Of a stretch of DNA of 64,000 bases, positions 1 through 10,880 are shown piece by piece. Positions within the stretch are counted from its first letter, which is position 1. Every line of letters begins with the position of its first letter. The translations under genes were made by a program, and so were the position numbers. The stretch comes from Pyrocephalus nanus. Taxonomy: Eukaryota > Chordata > Aves > Passeriformes > Tyrannidae. Location: the NCBI GenBank assembly GCA_038380795.1, contig CM076279.1:6339001-6403000 (forward strand), in the 5' to 3' direction. The notes beneath the pieces were generated by a model that searched no databases, was not told where the DNA came from, and saw only the letters and a program-made list of their open reading frames with translations.

Positions 1-195
1 AGGGAATCTCAGTCAAACCCCAAACAGCCAAACCCTTCCCTGTGCAGAGATCCCTTTGCTCGGCCAAAAGGCAGAGACAGACACCTGTGAAGGGCAGAGC
101 TGTGTTCTGGCTCAGGCACATCCAGAACATCCCTTCCCACCCTCACAGAAGGCAGAGTAAACCCCCCAGCACCAGGGAATGGTTCACACACTTAC

Positions 196-1575
196 AGCTT
201 CCTTCTCCTGGGCATCGATCTTGGCACTTTGGGTATCCACTGGCTCAGGAACCTTCAGTGCACTGAACTGTAAATTGAAAGAGAAGTTTTTGTAAGGTTT
301 GTTTGATTGAAATAATTGTTCACACCGAGAATATGCAGCATTCCCTCCTTTCTTCCTAGGATTTGCTCATAACTATGCAGGATAATGAGCTAAAGCTGAT
401 CAGTCCAGCTGTCCCATGTCCCTCCCAGGCAGCACCGCTCACCCAGGAACCTCCAGCCTTCTCTGTCCTGCCCACCACTCCCATGACACCCAACACCACA
501 CATTCATCACAGCACTGTAAGGAAGCAGGAAGGTCTAACACCAAAGATTTTCCTATCATACACTTATTTCCCCAAAGACAAAGCTCTCAGACCCATCTGA
601 GGTCAGCGGGTGCTCCCAGTCTCGGGAGGCCAATTTTCATAGCGACAAAACCAACTTCTTCTGCAAATCCCAGTGTTTTCCTCTCAACCACCCAATTAAA
701 CCTCTAAGGAGGCTGCTCCAGCTGGCAAAGAGACTGACCTTCTTCTGAAACTCATCCACCATGCCAGCCTTGGCAACGTTAGCCTTGTAGAAAGCCCAGT
801 CGATGGCCGGGGGCTTCTCTGGCAGCGCTGCCAACCTGAAGGGATGGAGGACAACAGACGTGAGCAGTGACCTGAGAGCCAGCACAGCCTGCTCAGTTAA
901 GTTTAAACATTTTCGGGTTTGCCATCAACAAGCCATTTCTGCAAGTCCCTCTGCCCTTGGAACAGGCTTCTCTGGACAGACAGCTCAGCCTGCAGCTCTG
1001 CCCTGCTTCACTCAGCACCTCTGAAACTCCCTGAAGGAAGAAGGGGGCATTTTCACAACACTGAGCCTCTCAGGCAATCAGCAACATCAACTGCAGTAGT
1101 CACTTGTATCAGGCAGTGGACATTGAAGGATTTGAAAACTAAGGATTTGAGAACTGCACGTGAACCTGTACAGCATTTAACAGAGTAGCAAAGCTTCTGA
1201 AACGTCCTAAACGTGCCAAAGCAAAGCACTCCAGCAAAACCGCAGCTCCGGGTTTACCCTGGGGAAGATTAACTAAAGATGATTTGCTAGAAAAAGCCAC
1301 CGGCTGCCTCAAGGTGACCTGCTTTAATACCTGCCGGGACGCTCCCGCGGGACTGCAGACAGCAGCACAGACCACAGACATGGGGGGCCGTGCCGGGGCT
1401 GAGCGGCCCGGGAGGAGCGGGGCGGGCTCTGCCGGGGCCGGGCGGGCACTCACCGGGCAGTCAGGGCGTCGCTGCGGGTCTTGAGCGCGTTGTACATGGC
1501 CCGCTGGTTCGGGGGCACCCGCTCGGCGAAGGCCGCCCAGTCCACGGCCTTGAGAGCAGCTCTGCGACCCGCCAT
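196..1575 (-). CDS. ATP5PD: ATP synthase peripheral stalk subunit d, 5' part (three coding exons, gene runs off the left edge)
   Basis: Subunit d of the peripheral stalk of mitochondrial F1Fo-ATP synthase, which holds the catalytic head against the rotating ring at the inner membrane. Coding exons, in order of translation: 1575-1454 ([16 protein letters not shown]..., 40 codons plus 2 bases), 835-739 ([20 protein letters not shown]..., ending FQKK) and 267-196 ([16 protein letters not shown]..., ending EKEA). Donors are GTGAGT, GTCAGT and GTAAGT; acceptors end CAG. Phases join without a stop and give 97 residues; the mammalian protein is about 161, so the C-terminal third lies left of base 1. 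The DWA...NQ and [21 protein letters not shown] blocks are the family signature. The ATG at 1575 is preceded by ACC, and an acceptor-like CAG at 1586-1584 suggests that a non-coding leader exon is spliced in 8 bases before it. Divergent from KCTD2. Identification is secure; the missing end cannot be judged. Confidence 0.96.
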
Positions 1576-1589
1576 GGTGAGACCTGGGC

Positions 1590-1856
1590 AGGGACACGGC
1601 CGTGGGGACGGGGACGACACGGGGGAACCGGGACACTGGGGGACCGGGACACTGGGGATGGCGATCGGGACACGGGGGGATCACGACGTGGGGGTTGGGG
1701 GGGGTACTGGGGTTGGGGACACGGGGAATGGCGACATGGAGGGGATTGGGACACCGTGGAATGCGGACACGGCGGGACGGGGACATGGAGGGGACTGGGG
1801 ACATGGAGGGGACTAGGGACATGGGGGAATGGGGACACGGGGGACACTGGGGCCGC
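1590..1856. repeat. Degenerate G-rich (GGGGACA-like) low-complexity tract
   Basis: About 265 bp built from imperfect GGGGACAC/GGGACACTG words on the plus strand, including an 18-bp unit (GGGGACATGGAGGGGACT) repeated almost exactly near 1779-1815. It occupies the 3' part of the ATP5PD leader intron. G is on the plus strand here but on the minus strand in the adjoining 41-bp minisatellite, so strand composition flips at about 1860-1940. Confidence 0.85.
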
Positions 1857-1936
1857 TCCTCCCCTCCCTCCCCCACCTTCACCGGCCCCCCAAGTCGCAG
1901 GCCCTGCCCATTCCCGTTCCCCTCGCAGCCCCGGGG

Positions 1937-2617
1937 TGCCGGGTCCCCTCTCTCTCCCCCGTTCCCGTTCCCGGACGTACCGGGTCCCCTCTCTCTCCCC
2001 CGTTCCCGTTCCCGGCCGTACCGGGTCCCTTCTCTCTCCCCCGTTCCCGTTCCCGGCCGTACCGGGTCCCCTCTCTCTCCCCCGTTCCCGTTCCCGGCCG
2101 TACCGGGTCCCCTCTCTCTCCCCCGTTCCCGTTCCCGGCCGTACCGGGTCCCTTCTCTCTCCCCCGTTCCCGTTCCCGGCCGTACCGGGTCCCCTCTCTC
2201 TCCCCCGTTCCCGTTCCCGGCCGTACCGGCTCCCCTCTCTCTCCCCCGTTCCCGTTCCCGGCCGTACCGGGTCCCTTCTCTCTCCCCCGTTCCCGTTCCC
2301 GGCCGTACCGGCTCCCCTCTCTCTCCCCCGTTCCCGTTCCCGTTCGTACCGGCTCCCCTCTCTCTCCCCCGTTCCCGTTCCCGGCCGTACCGGGTCCCCT
2401 CTCTCTCCCCCGTTCCCGTTCCCGTTCGTACCGGGTCCCCTCTCTCTCCCCCGTTCCCGTTCCCGGCCGTACCGGCTCCCCTCTCTCTCCCCCGTTCCCG
2501 TTCCCGGCCGTACCGGCTCCCCTCTCTCTCCCCCGTTCCCGTTCCCGGCCGTACCGGCTCCCCTCTCTCTCCCCCGTTCCCGTTCCCGTTCCCGGCCGTA
2601 CCGGGTCCCCTCTCTCC
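1937..2617. repeat. 41-bp GC-rich minisatellite, about 16 copies
   Basis: The anchor GTACC recurs every 41 bp at 1977, 2018, 2059, 2100 and so on to 2551, then once more at 2598 after a unit carrying an extra 6 bp (GTTCCC). Units differ at a few positions: GGG or GGC after GTACC, and CGGCCG, CGTTCG or CGGACG before it, plus CCCTT versus CCCCT. It lies inside the inferred leader intron of ATP5PD, just downstream of the donor. Because 41 is not a multiple of three, each strand reads open in several frames, producing long false ORFs. On the minus strand each unit contains four G-runs with loops of 3, 3 and 7 bases. Confidence 0.97.
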
Positions 2618-2625
2618 CCTCTCAC

Positions 2626-2700
2626 CTTCACCGTCCGACCCCACCGCGCGCCGCCGGAAGCCCCGCCCCCGTCCCCCTGGCGCTGCCCAATCAGCGCGCG
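2626..2700 (-). other. ATP5PD: Probable non-coding leader exon of ATP5PD
   Basis: On the minus strand a consensus donor (AAG followed by GTGAGAG, GT at 2625-2624) lies about 1 kb upstream of the coding exon, which itself begins with a plausible acceptor at 1584. Together they define a leader intron of 2625-1584. The 5' end of the exon is not visible from sequence and 2700 is only a guess inside the GC-rich divergent promoter. This is inference from splice signals; spliced cDNA would settle it. Confidence 0.45.
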
Positions 2701-2784
2701 GCCCCGCCGGAATCCCTGCGCGCCCCCCCGGAAGTGTCGCGGGCGGGGGCGGCGATGGCGCCGGGCGGGCGCTGAGGGGCCGCC
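2627..2784. promoter_or_regulatory. Divergent CpG-rich promoter between ATP5PD (-) and KCTD2 (+)
   Basis: The stretch between the two gene starts is very GC-rich. It contains ETS/GABP-type cores on the plus strand at 2653-2660 (CCGGAAG-like) and 2728-2735 (CCGGAAGT), a GC box near 2660, and a CCAAT box at 2687-2691. GABP (NRF-2) sites are typical of nuclear genes for oxidative phosphorylation, fitting ATP5PD. No TATA box is visible. A 6-codon upstream ORF (2755-2775) precedes the KCTD2 start. Start sites are not mapped. Confidence 0.7.
2755..2775 (+). other. Short upstream ORF in the KCTD2 leader
   Basis: ATG-GCG-CCG-GGC-GGG-CGC-TGA, six codons and a stop, ending 9 bases before the KCTD2 start codon. 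It matters only if transcription starts upstream of 2755, which sequence alone does not show. Confidence 0.4.
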
Positions 2785-5700
2785 ATGGCCGAGGGGCCGC
2801 CGAGGGGCCGCACGCCCAGCCCAGGCCCGGGGGGAGCCCCGGGGGGAGCGCCGGGGCCGCCCAGCCCGCGCGCGGCCGGGCCCGCCGGGCCGCCGAACCC
2901 CCCCGCCGCCAACGCCGCCGCCGCCTCCAAGTGGGTGCGGCTGAACGTGGGCGGCACGTACTTCGTGAGCACCCGGCAGACCCTGTGCCGGGAGCCCAAG
3001 TCCTTCCTGTGCCGCCTCTGCTGCCAGGACGGGCCCGAGCTCGGCTCCGACAAGGTGAGGCCGCGGCGGTGACACCGGGACAGCCCCTCCCCGACCCGCC
3101 ACGGCCGCCAGTGTCGCCGTCCCACGGGCGAGGTGACACCCCTGGCAGCCGCTGTCACCCGGGGCGGCGTCCCCGAGGCCGTGCGGGTCCGGACCCCGCC
3201 GTGCGGGTGGGCTCATCTGCACGGCAGCCCCCCGGTCCCGCACGTCACTCTGTCACACTCCATCTGCTTGCCCCTCGCATCCCACGGTCACGGAGCTTGT
3301 GGCATCCCCGAAGTCCTTGTCACCCTCGTGCCTGTGACACGCAGGCTCCGATCCCTCCACCTCCCTCGGTGACTCCAGCCAGCACCTTCCCACAGGGATG
3401 CCACTTCCCACTGTAACAGTGGTTACAGAAACAGGGATTTTGTGATTCCTCACCCTGAGCATGTTTGTGGTTCTATTTTGAATGTAAATACTTTGCTCCC
3501 ATAAGAGATCACTGTGCACTTTCCTGGATAGTTTTGAAGTCGCTGCAGTTTGTCAGAAGGATTTTGCAAACTGTTATTCCTGTAATTGCACGTTTTTTTC
3601 CCCGGGATCTGCTGCTCGAGGTGGTGTAAATGTGTCATAGGTGGGTCAGACTGAATCAGTCAGGTCTGTTGCTGCTCCATTCAGAGTTTAATCAAAAGAT
3701 GTCTCTGGATAGTTTGATCACAATCAGCAGCATCCCTGAGGAGAGGAGGTGACATTTCAGAGTGGGTTTGCACAGTTGTTATTCCTTTAGAGCAGATTGG
3801 CAGGAGAAACGTTGGTTTACAGAGATCTAAGAGAGGGATATGAGAGTTCTACACAGGGATTTTGTCAGTGCTTCAGAGCTGCTCGAGAGGTATTTTTGGC
3901 TGTGAATTGCGGGCTATTTAATGCCAGTAGTTGTTGTGTTGCTGGAGACACGGCTGGAGCTTTGCAATGTGTGTTGGCAGGACTGGAAAGGAAAAATTGA
4001 ACAACTTCAGCTGTCATGTGCCCTTGGTTGGAACTGGAGATCCCATTCTCCTACAGAGGCCCCCTGGTTAAACCAGTCTGGACAACACAAGTGCCAGCTT
4101 TTGGTTCTTATTATTGCAGTGAAGAAAAACAAAGCCCTGCTTCTCTGTCTGGGTGTACCAACCCTGTCTACACAAGTGCTTTGTGTGAGGCACCTCCCAG
4201 AGCTGCCGAGCTGTGACATTTGTAGTTCAGATCCTGAAAAAGGTTGGTTTAAGTGTGGTGTTATTCCTGCACCTCCCACAGGCAGATGAATCCAAGTTCT
4301 CAGAGGGAAGCTGTTCAGTTTATTGTGTTAAGCTGGGTTATCTTGTCCTGGTACCACTGACCCCTCCCTTTGCTCCTCAGGATGAGACGGGGGCGTATCT
4401 CATCGACAGAGACCCCACCTACTTTGGCCCGATACTGAACTACCTCCGGCACGGGAAGCTCATCATAAACAAGGAGCTTGCAGAGGAAGGTGAGAGAAAA
4501 ACACCAGGAAAAACTGTAAATGCTTTTGGACAGCTCATCCAAGAGCCCTCAGCAGAGACCAGCCCCAGTGCACGGGGCCCCTGCCCTGCCGAGGGGTGAG
4601 CGACCACGTTCCCCAGGGTTGCTGTTAGTACTGTAAGCTGCTCATTAACAGGGATTGAACCATCAGATCCTGTGTCTTCCCAAAAACTGCAGCTCACAGC
4701 ACACCCTGTCACTGTCCTGCTGAGCCCAAGGTCTGTCACAGCCCATCTCCCCCTCACAGACCGTGGTTCTCCCCGAGCAGGCAGCTCTGGGGGCTTTCCC
4801 TTAATGGGGCCGGGTGAATAAAATATTGTACCACGAGGTTTCTGATAATCCCAGGGAAAGGGGAATAATCTTTCTTAAAGATCTTCTAAGTCACAAGGGG
4901 AGGTGACAGCTAGTCAGGCGTTTTCTCCCAGCCTGGGAGCAGGAGATGGGTGGCACAGTCTGTTCAGCATTTGGGGTTCTCACATCTCAGCTGGATTTGG
5001 AGTCGGGAGCAGGTGTTGCCATCCTTGTAGCAGAATCATCTTCGTTCTACCCCGTGCAAAGTAACAGAATTTCTCTCTGCTTTGGGTTCCTCTCACAGGG
5101 GTGCTGGAAGAAGCCGAGTTTTACAACATCGCGTCCCTCGTGCGGCTGGTGAAGGAGCGGATACGGGACAATGAGAACAGAACCTCTCAAGTAAATGCAC
5201 ACTGGGGTTGTGGAGCCTGTCAGGTCTGGAGCACAGAAAGACAAGTGTGGCTGCAGACCCTGCAGCAGCAGCAGCAGCTCTTTGGCTCAGCAGTAACAGG
5301 GGGATAAGAGCTGTGAGGTGGATCCAGGGCACAGCTGGGAAAGAGTGTCCATTATGGCTTTTTAAAGCACAGACCACTGAATCATCCCCTAGCAGTGCAG
5401 GGAAAGGCAAGGGACAGTTACACAGGAGGGGACAGGACAGAGATGGGTGGTTATAAAGCAAAACATACTGCTTTGGTAAAGAACAGCTCAAACCCTTTCC
5501 TCTCCAAACCATTTTTCCCTTTATATCTGTCTCCCTGTGGCAGTTTTCCCATTGATGCTCAGCTGATATTAACACACCCAGTAGATTCAATTTCAAAAAT
5601 GTTTTCAAAAAGCAGCAAGTGGCTTTGAAAGCCAAAGAAGATTTGCTTTCCCTGGCTCTTAGACACCTATAAGGCTTTTAAGAGAAGTATGCCAGCCAAA

Positions 5701-7673
5701 TATGTCTGTTTTGGAATCGGTGGGATGAAACCTCAGAAAGCCTGTGGGGCTCTGAATTCTTCAGTAAGGCAAGAGCAGGAGAAGCTTATTAACTTTTAGC
5801 TTGATAGTACAGTAATTATTAAACTACAGCAATTATTCTCCTTGCTCTAGGGACCTGTGAAGCATGTGTACAGAGTCCTGCAGTGCCAAGAGGAAGAACT
5901 CACACAGATGGTGTCCACCATGTCCGACGGGTGGAAGTTCGAACAGGTACTGTTACCTGAGAGTGGCAGAGTCATCAGTGCAGGTGCTGATCTCTCCAGG
6001 AAGGCTGTTGACTGCATCTGTTTATAAATAAATAGGGAGCTGATTCTTCTAAAATCCGTTTGGACACAGGAGTTGGGGTGCACACTGCACACTAAAGTTT
6101 CCTGGAAACACAGAGTTTATAAAACTCATTTTGCTTCCTTCAGATGACTTAGATTTATTCTCTGGGAAGCAGAACTGAGTTGTAAATGACAAATTAGCTC
6201 TGCACTCTAGGATGTTCTTTTAATGTAATAATGATAAATGAGACAGATGGGATTTCTTGGATCGAGTCCAGACACCCTCAACACAACAGTAATAGAATAT
6301 AATCCCATTTACTCAGATACCAAACTCCATCTTGACAGCATCTACATAAAGTATGGTGTTGGTTTGCCACATGTCCCAGTTAATCCAACATCTGCCTGGG
6401 GTAAAGAATTCCCATTTCCACATCAGAGTCACAAGGCAGGCTGAGAACTGAGTTCAGCATGGACCAGGCAACCTGCACTGCCTGCCCACATCTGAGTGAG
6501 CTGGATATTATATGTTGCACAATCTGTTTTTCCCTTTTCCACCCTCAGAAATTGGCCAATATTCTGCTGTGTCCAGCATTAGTTTCAGGCTGGAATTCCT
6601 TCCTGGGACTCTGGATGCCACTAGAGGGCCGTGGAGCTCGGCTGTGTCCCTGCCTTACACACACACAGGAGGCTGCAGGGGACTGCAGGTCCAGAACAGA
6701 TCTCCCAGGACAGTCCTACCTCACAGAGCAATTCTAGGAATAAAGCAAAAGTCAAGACTTACTGATAGTTACCTTGGCTGTCTCCTGTTGCACAGCTGAT
6801 CAGCATTGGATCTTCCTATAACTATGGAAATGAAGACCAGGCAGAATTCCTCTGTGTTGTGTCCAGGGAGCTCAACAATTCTACCAATGGCATTGTCAAG
6901 GAGCCGAGTGAGAAGGCCAAGGTAAGGCACCTGCTCAGGTGTATCAACCTGAATTCCCCTGTGAAAAACCCTTCCTGCACCAGCAGATCCATAATCTGCA
7001 GCAGATGTTCTGTGTACCAGCTGTCCTATTGTCTCCTGCATCATCCCCTCTTGGAAGATTCCATGTTTTACTGTAGGACAGGAGCTGAGGCTCTTTGTAC
7101 ACTTCAAATTAAGACCAAAAAAAAAAAAAAAAGGAAGAAAGAGAAACTTGGAAAAGGAGGCCAGAGTAGCCAAGACCTTTGAAGTCAGTCACGTTTTGTG
7201 GTTGAAGGGTGCTGCAGGGAGAAACAAGGTTTCTGTTTTCTTTCAATCTTCTCCATCCCTGGAAGTGTCCTAGGCCAGGTTGGATGGGGCTTGGAGCAAC
7301 CTGGTCTAGTGGAAGCTGTCCCTGCCCATGGCAGGGGGGTGGAACAAGATGAGCTTTAAGGTCCCTTCCAACCCAAACTATTCTATGAATGCAATTCTTT
7401 TTTCCTCAGGATAGAAACAAAAGGTGACATCCTTAACTCCTGGCAGGCAGCTAAGCAAGATTTCTAGAAAAGGGGCTCCCTCAACTTTAACCAGCCTGTC
7501 AGTCCTTGTGGTGGCACAAAAGCCAGCAAGCTCCTCCCATGTCAGTCCATGTTTCCTTTCCCTGCCAAAAACAAGGACTCTGAACGTGAACTTTTGCATC
7601 TGAAGTTGTCTGAGGTTTTCACAGAAGGTCTCTCCTGTTCCAGATTCTTCAGGAGCGAGGATCCCGGATGTAA
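2785..7673 (+). CDS. KCTD2: BTB/POZ-domain protein KCTD2, six coding exons, 240 aa
   Basis: KCTD-family adaptor; family members assemble as BTB oligomers and recruit substrates to CUL3 ubiquitin ligase. Exons: 2785-3054, 4381-4489, 5099-5190, 5851-5946, 6796-6921 and 7644-7673, all GT-AG. Spliced CDS is 720 bases plus stop. Residues 1-48 are a Pro/Gly/Ala-rich disordered leader, the usual variable part. The BTB/T1 domain starts at W50 ([12 protein letters not shown]), continues through [12 protein letters not shown] and [27 protein letters not shown], and ends near residue 148. The C-terminal half ([20 protein letters not shown], then the [12 protein letters not shown] block) is the diagnostic KCTD2/5/17 region, and the last nine residues ILQERGSRM match KCTD2 rather than KCTD5. 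The ATG at 2785 has a good context (GCCGCCATGG). Intron 5 carries a CR1 fragment. Identification is secure. Confidence 0.97.
6618..6629 (+). promoter_or_regulatory. Candidate CTCF core site in KCTD2 intron 4
   Basis: CCACTAGAGGGC with flanking G (GCCACTAGAGGGCCG) fits the central CTCF consensus CCACYAGRKGGC. A single match by eye, without a matrix score or occupancy data. Confidence 0.4.
7250..7391 (+). mobile_element. CR1 LINE 3'-end fragment, sense strand
   Basis: The block contains the hallmark avian CR1 3' words GGCCAGGTTGGATGGGGCTT, GAGCAACCTGGTCTAGTGG, TGTCCCTGCCCATGGCAGGG and AAGGTCCCTTCCAACCCAAA, ending in the ATTCTATGAATG microsatellite-like tail that replaces poly(A) in CR1. It is 5'-truncated and non-coding, and sits in KCTD2 intron 5 in the gene's orientation. 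Divergence from consensus looks modest. Confidence 0.93.
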
Positions 7674-8820
7674 TTCAAGTGTCCACTCCGTTCCAACTCC
7701 CGGATGTCGCAGGGCAGTCCAGTTGGGCAGAGCATCTCTCCGCAGAGACACCGGCCCTTGTACAGTAACCAAGCCAATGCAAAGCAAAGCCCAGCCTGTC
7801 CTGCCAGTGGCAAATAATTCTGGTCATAACCAAAGGCTTCCCTCTTACCCCAGAAACCAAGGAAGGGAGAGACTCTTCCAGTTGGATGGTCCTTTCCACA
7901 AGTATTTGTTTTATTTTCTTGGCCAGCGCTGTATTGAATTTTTCCAACAATGGCTGGGCCAGATTCCCAGTCAGAGCCTTTGTGGAGATTGCTCAGGTCC
8001 TCAGGCCCTTGTAGTCAGTCCCACCTTCCACAGGCTGGTGTGGGGGGGAAGATCTGTATTTGAGCTGTGCCATTTCTTGCACCCAGGTCTGCCACCAGAA
8101 AAGTGCAGGGACCTTGCAGTGTTCCCCCTTCCTCCCCTAATCAGAAGAACAGGGCTTTAAAAGGAGGAACAAAACAACCACTCCTAAAAAAAAACCCACA
8201 CAAACTTTTCCATCCTTGCTTTGTATTTGTTCCGTGTTCGACTCCTAAGAGCTGAGTTTAGATCTAAGGGGAAGGGAGTTGTGTGTCCATCTGACACAGG
8301 TCTCACTGTTAACACTATTACACGTGGGCTCCTGGCATTTTCCAAGGCCCATTACTTTGCATGCAAACAAAGAGGCCTGTGTTCACCCAAAATAGTGATA
8401 GCTCTGTCCTTTACACTTCTCTACAGAGGAAGAGGGGTGACATCTTCCCCTCCAATGCCCTGCCAGGGCCGTACCTTAGCCTGGTGCAAAGTCACAAGGT
8501 TTCGGGACTTGTTGCTGCCAAGTTCAGCTTTGCCTTGTTTGTCTCCAGCAGCGTGGGCTCTGTCTCCTTCCCTCTCTCCAGGGAGGGCTCCAGGCAGAAT
8601 TCCTTTTGTACTGTAGCAGGCAGGTAGGTTGGTTTGACCCCTCAAGATCCTTTGCAGAGGAGATCCCCTATTATCTGCAGCCCCCTCACATCCCCAACTT
8701 TAAGAGATCACCTCAAATTACAGAGCTGGGGTGGGGGAATTTGGTGAAAAGTTGCCAAATTGTTGTATTGTTTCTTGTCCAAAGTGATGTGTCGACTTCT
8801 GTGACTTTTCTTTCTGTTTT

Positions 8821-8858
8821 CTTTTTTTTTTTCTTTTTTTCTTTTTTTTTTTTTTTTT
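8821..8858. repeat. Interrupted poly(T) tract
   Basis: 38 bases of T interrupted by single C residues, within the presumed KCTD2 3' UTR. Confidence 0.9.
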
Positions 8859-10856
8859 GGAATGCCTTGGATGGATGTGCAAAATGTTCGTTTGTGCCTC
8901 TCTTGAATCTAATCTTAGCCAAACTGCAGTCACTGGTTCCTCTCTGTTACTCTGTGCCACCCCTAACCAAGGGCATGTTCCTCCTAGTCTGGTAAATGGA
9001 ATTTCATAGGAATTTGCTGCATGTTTTTCCCCTTTCATCCTGGCTTTGTTCTTTGTAGCCCAGGTGTCCTGGCACTTGGGTCATTTTCAGTCAAGTCCCA
9101 AACTGACATTACAGCAAAGCTTCAGAGACGCTGGAAATCACAGACACTGACAAGCTCAGAGCAAATGCTTCTCGATAAGGAATCAGAAAATTCCTCACTT
9201 GGACTGAGGAGCTGGGCCCCTTTCTGGAGCCCTTCATCTACCTGTGGTCTCCTGAAAGTTTTGAGATAGAACCAGGCAGGTTTCCCGTCTTACCACTTGT
9301 TGCTGATGGGGCCTTGCAGCAGCGTTACCAACAACCAGTTCAGTGACCAAGTCGTGCAGCAAAGACACCGAGCGGCACCGCTGTGCTCTGCCTCTCTTCA
9401 GTCCTTCTCTCTTGCCTGCCCTCTCCATCCTGCTTTGCCAATGTACCTCCTCCGGTGGAGCCTTTGCCCCATTCTCAAGACAGACTGGTTAATTGTCAGT
9501 GCTAATTAGTCCTGGTAACAGCAGGCTGTGCCGAGTGTCTTCGGATTCACGTTGTGTCGGTTATGGGCTGTGGAATCGCAGCTGGTTTGTCATCACACTG
9601 GAGAGCCCAGCTCTTCTGCCCTCCACCTTCCCTGTCTATAACGTGGTGAGCTGGTGTTGGTGTGATCAGACCACACCTTGGCTGGGCCTGAACAACACTG
9701 TGATGTGTATAGATCTCTCTCCTCTGTGTGCATCTTGTAGCCTCAGTCACTGTCTGTGCTCACAGCTAAGAAATCAAGAGGCACACGTATGCAAGGTAGC
9801 AGCCTAAAAAGCCCCTTAACACTCTCATCTGTCCTCTTCCCTTTCTTCAGAGGAGGGAGTTTCTGGGAACTGGTCAAGGAATATCAAACTAAAGGCAACA
9901 GGAACAGGTCAAGATGCTTTTGTCACATTGCTGCCACCTGAACACCTTGGTGAAACCCAGCAGAGGATTGCCTGATGCAGAGTGATGCCACTGCTGTCCC
10001 CTCTGAGCCACAGAGAGCCAAAAGTTACCAGGTGAATGGCACAGCTGTTGAACTGACATGCACAAGAAAGACCATCAGAATTGCATCTTGGTTTTCCCCT
10101 CCTCTCAGCAGGGAGGAGGTGTCAGGGGACCACAGACTCTCTGGGTCTTTTGAAGTTCGACAGAACAAGTTTATGGTAGAAAACCAATCATTGGTACTGT
10201 GGACATTTGAGTTCTTGGGTGGTGTTTAGGACCAGGCATGAAGTCCATCCAGAGCAGGTACATTCCCAGTGGAGGATTTCTCCTTCCCTGACTGTGCTAG
10301 GTCACCTTTACCCTGAGACCAGGGCTGGTCTCAGCATTATGCACCAGTTGCATCCCTTCTGTGCTCAAACAGGGCTTTTCCTTCCATTGCCTTTCACTCA
10401 GTCACAACTATATCAAAACTAGTGCTGAATTAGGATGAAATTTGTCCCATTCACTCTGAAAAAAGGGTATAGCATGTTGTGGTGAGTAGAGTAGGTAAGC
10501 AGGGGTAGATATACTGGCTGTCCAAGAGTGCTTGTGCCTCTTGGGAAGGTTCACTTTAAAGCGCTAATCCTGGGAATGGAGCGTATGACACTTTGGTTTT
10601 CTTTAAACTTTCCCAGTGGCCTAAATTGTTCCATTGTGGCAAGACTGGAAATAACCTCTTGAAGTGTCTTTGTTTCTGCACATTTTTAAAACAAAAAAAA
10701 ATCGATTTTTCTCAGGGGTGACTGAGTGGGCTGAGGCGAAGGGGGCCTGGTTGGCTGCGGGGTGGGGGCCGGAGCAGCCGGGCCGTGGGCTCCTCCCTGG
10801 AGGTTTTGTACAGTTTGTCACATGTCAGTGCCCTTTGCTACTGTTTCTCTTTGTTT

Positions 10857-10862
10857 ATTAAA
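10857..10862 (+). terminator. Candidate KCTD2 poly(A) signal (ATTAAA)
   Basis: ATTAAA followed within 30 bases by TGTGTTTG and GATGCTGTG, GU-rich sequence of the kind found downstream of cleavage sites. Inferred. Confidence 0.45.
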
Positions 10863-10880
10863 TGTGTTTGAATAACAGTT

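Larger units (their letters stand above)
7674..10880 (+). other. KCTD2: Probable 3' UTR of KCTD2
   Basis: After the stop at 7671-7673 no exon of another gene is recognisable until well past 10880, and no AATAAA occurs in this stretch. The first convincing poly(A) signal is ATTAAA at 10857 followed by a GT-rich element. That implies a UTR of about 3.2 kb. It contains a 38-bp T-rich tract (8821-8858). The extent is inferred; a shorter transcript using a non-canonical signal cannot be excluded. Confidence 0.5.

Noticed and set aside
1937..2617. Regular repeats resembling a CRISPR array
   Set aside because: Units are directly adjacent with no unique spacers, and this is vertebrate DNA; it is a minisatellite.
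1139..3416. Very long open frames (up to 666 codons) on both strands across the minisatellite, with peptide repeats rich in Arg/Glu/Gly or Pro/Ser
   Set aside because: They arise because the 41-bp unit contains no stop in most frames; they cross the real exons of ATP5PD and KCTD2, have no domain, and no promoter or splice context supports them.
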